NCBI GenBank assembly: GCA_017999075.1
Contig: JAGOBX010000176.1
Span: 1-7,157 of the forward strand
Reading direction: 5' to 3'
From: Candidatus Babelota bacterium
GTDB lineage: Bacteria; JAGOBX01
DNA length: 7,157 nt
A program made the position numbers and the translations under genes. Of the stretch, positions 6,963 to 7,157 are shown piece by piece. How positions within the stretch are numbered: the first letter of the stretch is position 1; each line of letters starts with the position of its first letter. Below the pieces are notes generated by a model. The model saw only the letters and a program-made list of their open reading frames with translations, did no database searches and was not told where the DNA came from.

Positions 6963-6992
6963 TTATTCAAATTTTTTGAATAATGTTTTTTT
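6963..6992 (+). terminator. AT-rich palindrome with T-tract, second terminator candidate
   Basis: TTATTCAAA (6963-6971) and TTTGAATAA (6975-6983) form a perfect 9-bp stem with a TTT loop. Seven T residues follow at 6986-6992 on the plus strand. It could end transcripts from the lipoprotein gene. The stem has only one G-C pair per arm, so it is weak. It also encodes the last codons (FKKFE and stop) of the convergent gene. Confidence 0.4.
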
Positions 6993-7157
6993 CATAACCT
7001 TATCATATACCCACGTATATTTCAGTTTAAATCCGCCTGTTTCAGTTTCAATTATTATTTTTATAATTGAACTGGATGTTTTCAGATATCCGTCTATAAG
7101 ATAAAAACTTTTTTTCTGTAATTCAGGAATAATCTTAGCCTTATCTGCAATATTTTT
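6963..7157 (-). CDS. unrecognised protein, C-terminal 64 residues (5' end outside window)
   Basis: An open minus-strand frame enters at the right edge (first codon 7157-7155) and ends at TAA (6965-6963). The 64 visible residues begin KNIADKAKII, include SFYLIDGYLKTSSSIIKIII and TGGFKLKYTWVYDKV, and end TLFKKFE. The alternation of hydrophobic, charged and aromatic residues suggests beta strands closing a domain. I recognise no family motif. Support for a real gene is the uninterrupted frame to the edge, codon choice like the neighbours, and the hairpin placed just after its stop. It converges on the substrate-binding lipoprotein gene with a 92-nt gap. No start or ribosome site is visible. Confidence 0.65.
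   Translation of the reverse strand, partial: KNIADKAKIIPELQKKSFYLIDGYLKTSSSIIKIIIETETGGFKLKYTWVYDKVMKKTLFKKFE

Overview
The window is strongly AT-rich, uses the standard bacterial code and Shine-Dalgarno initiation, and carries one complete giant gene, one complete transporter gene and two genes cut by the window edges. Signal peptides, a lipoprotein-type substrate-binding protein and a very large exported protein suggest a bacterium with a periplasm and outer envelope. AT-rich diderms such as spirochaetes, elusimicrobia or related uncultured lineages would fit, but nothing here fixes the phylum. I see no tRNA, rRNA, CRISPR array, insertion sequence, phage gene or riboswitch.

Layout, left to right. 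(1) The 3' end of a leucine-biosynthesis gene, 2-isopropylmalate synthase (leuA, + strand), is present; only the C-terminal regulatory domain is visible. (2) Sixteen bases after its stop, a convergent minus-strand gene ends. It spans 445-5763 and encodes a 1772-residue exported protein that I cannot assign to a named family. It appears to be built from about eleven degenerate beta-sandwich-like units resembling bacterial pre-peptidase C-terminal (PPC) domains, with a distinct non-repeat block near residues 1285-1585. (3) A 201-bp divergent intergenic region (5764-5964) holds good candidate sigma70 promoters for both flanking genes and a perfect 9-bp inverted repeat placed near both -35 elements. 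(4) A plus-strand gene (5965-6870, TTG start) encodes a BtuF/FhuD-type ABC transporter substrate-binding lipoprotein. (5) A hairpin-rich convergent gap follows, and then the C-terminal 64 codons of an unrecognised minus-strand gene that runs off the right edge.

The most interesting unit is the divergent pair: a giant repeat-rich envelope protein and a lone corrinoid/siderophore-type binding protein, back to back across one possible operator. If they are co-regulated, the giant protein could have a surface role linked to nutrient capture. This is inference from layout only. No permease, ATPase or TonB-dependent receptor lies in the window. leuA looks like an unrelated housekeeping neighbour.
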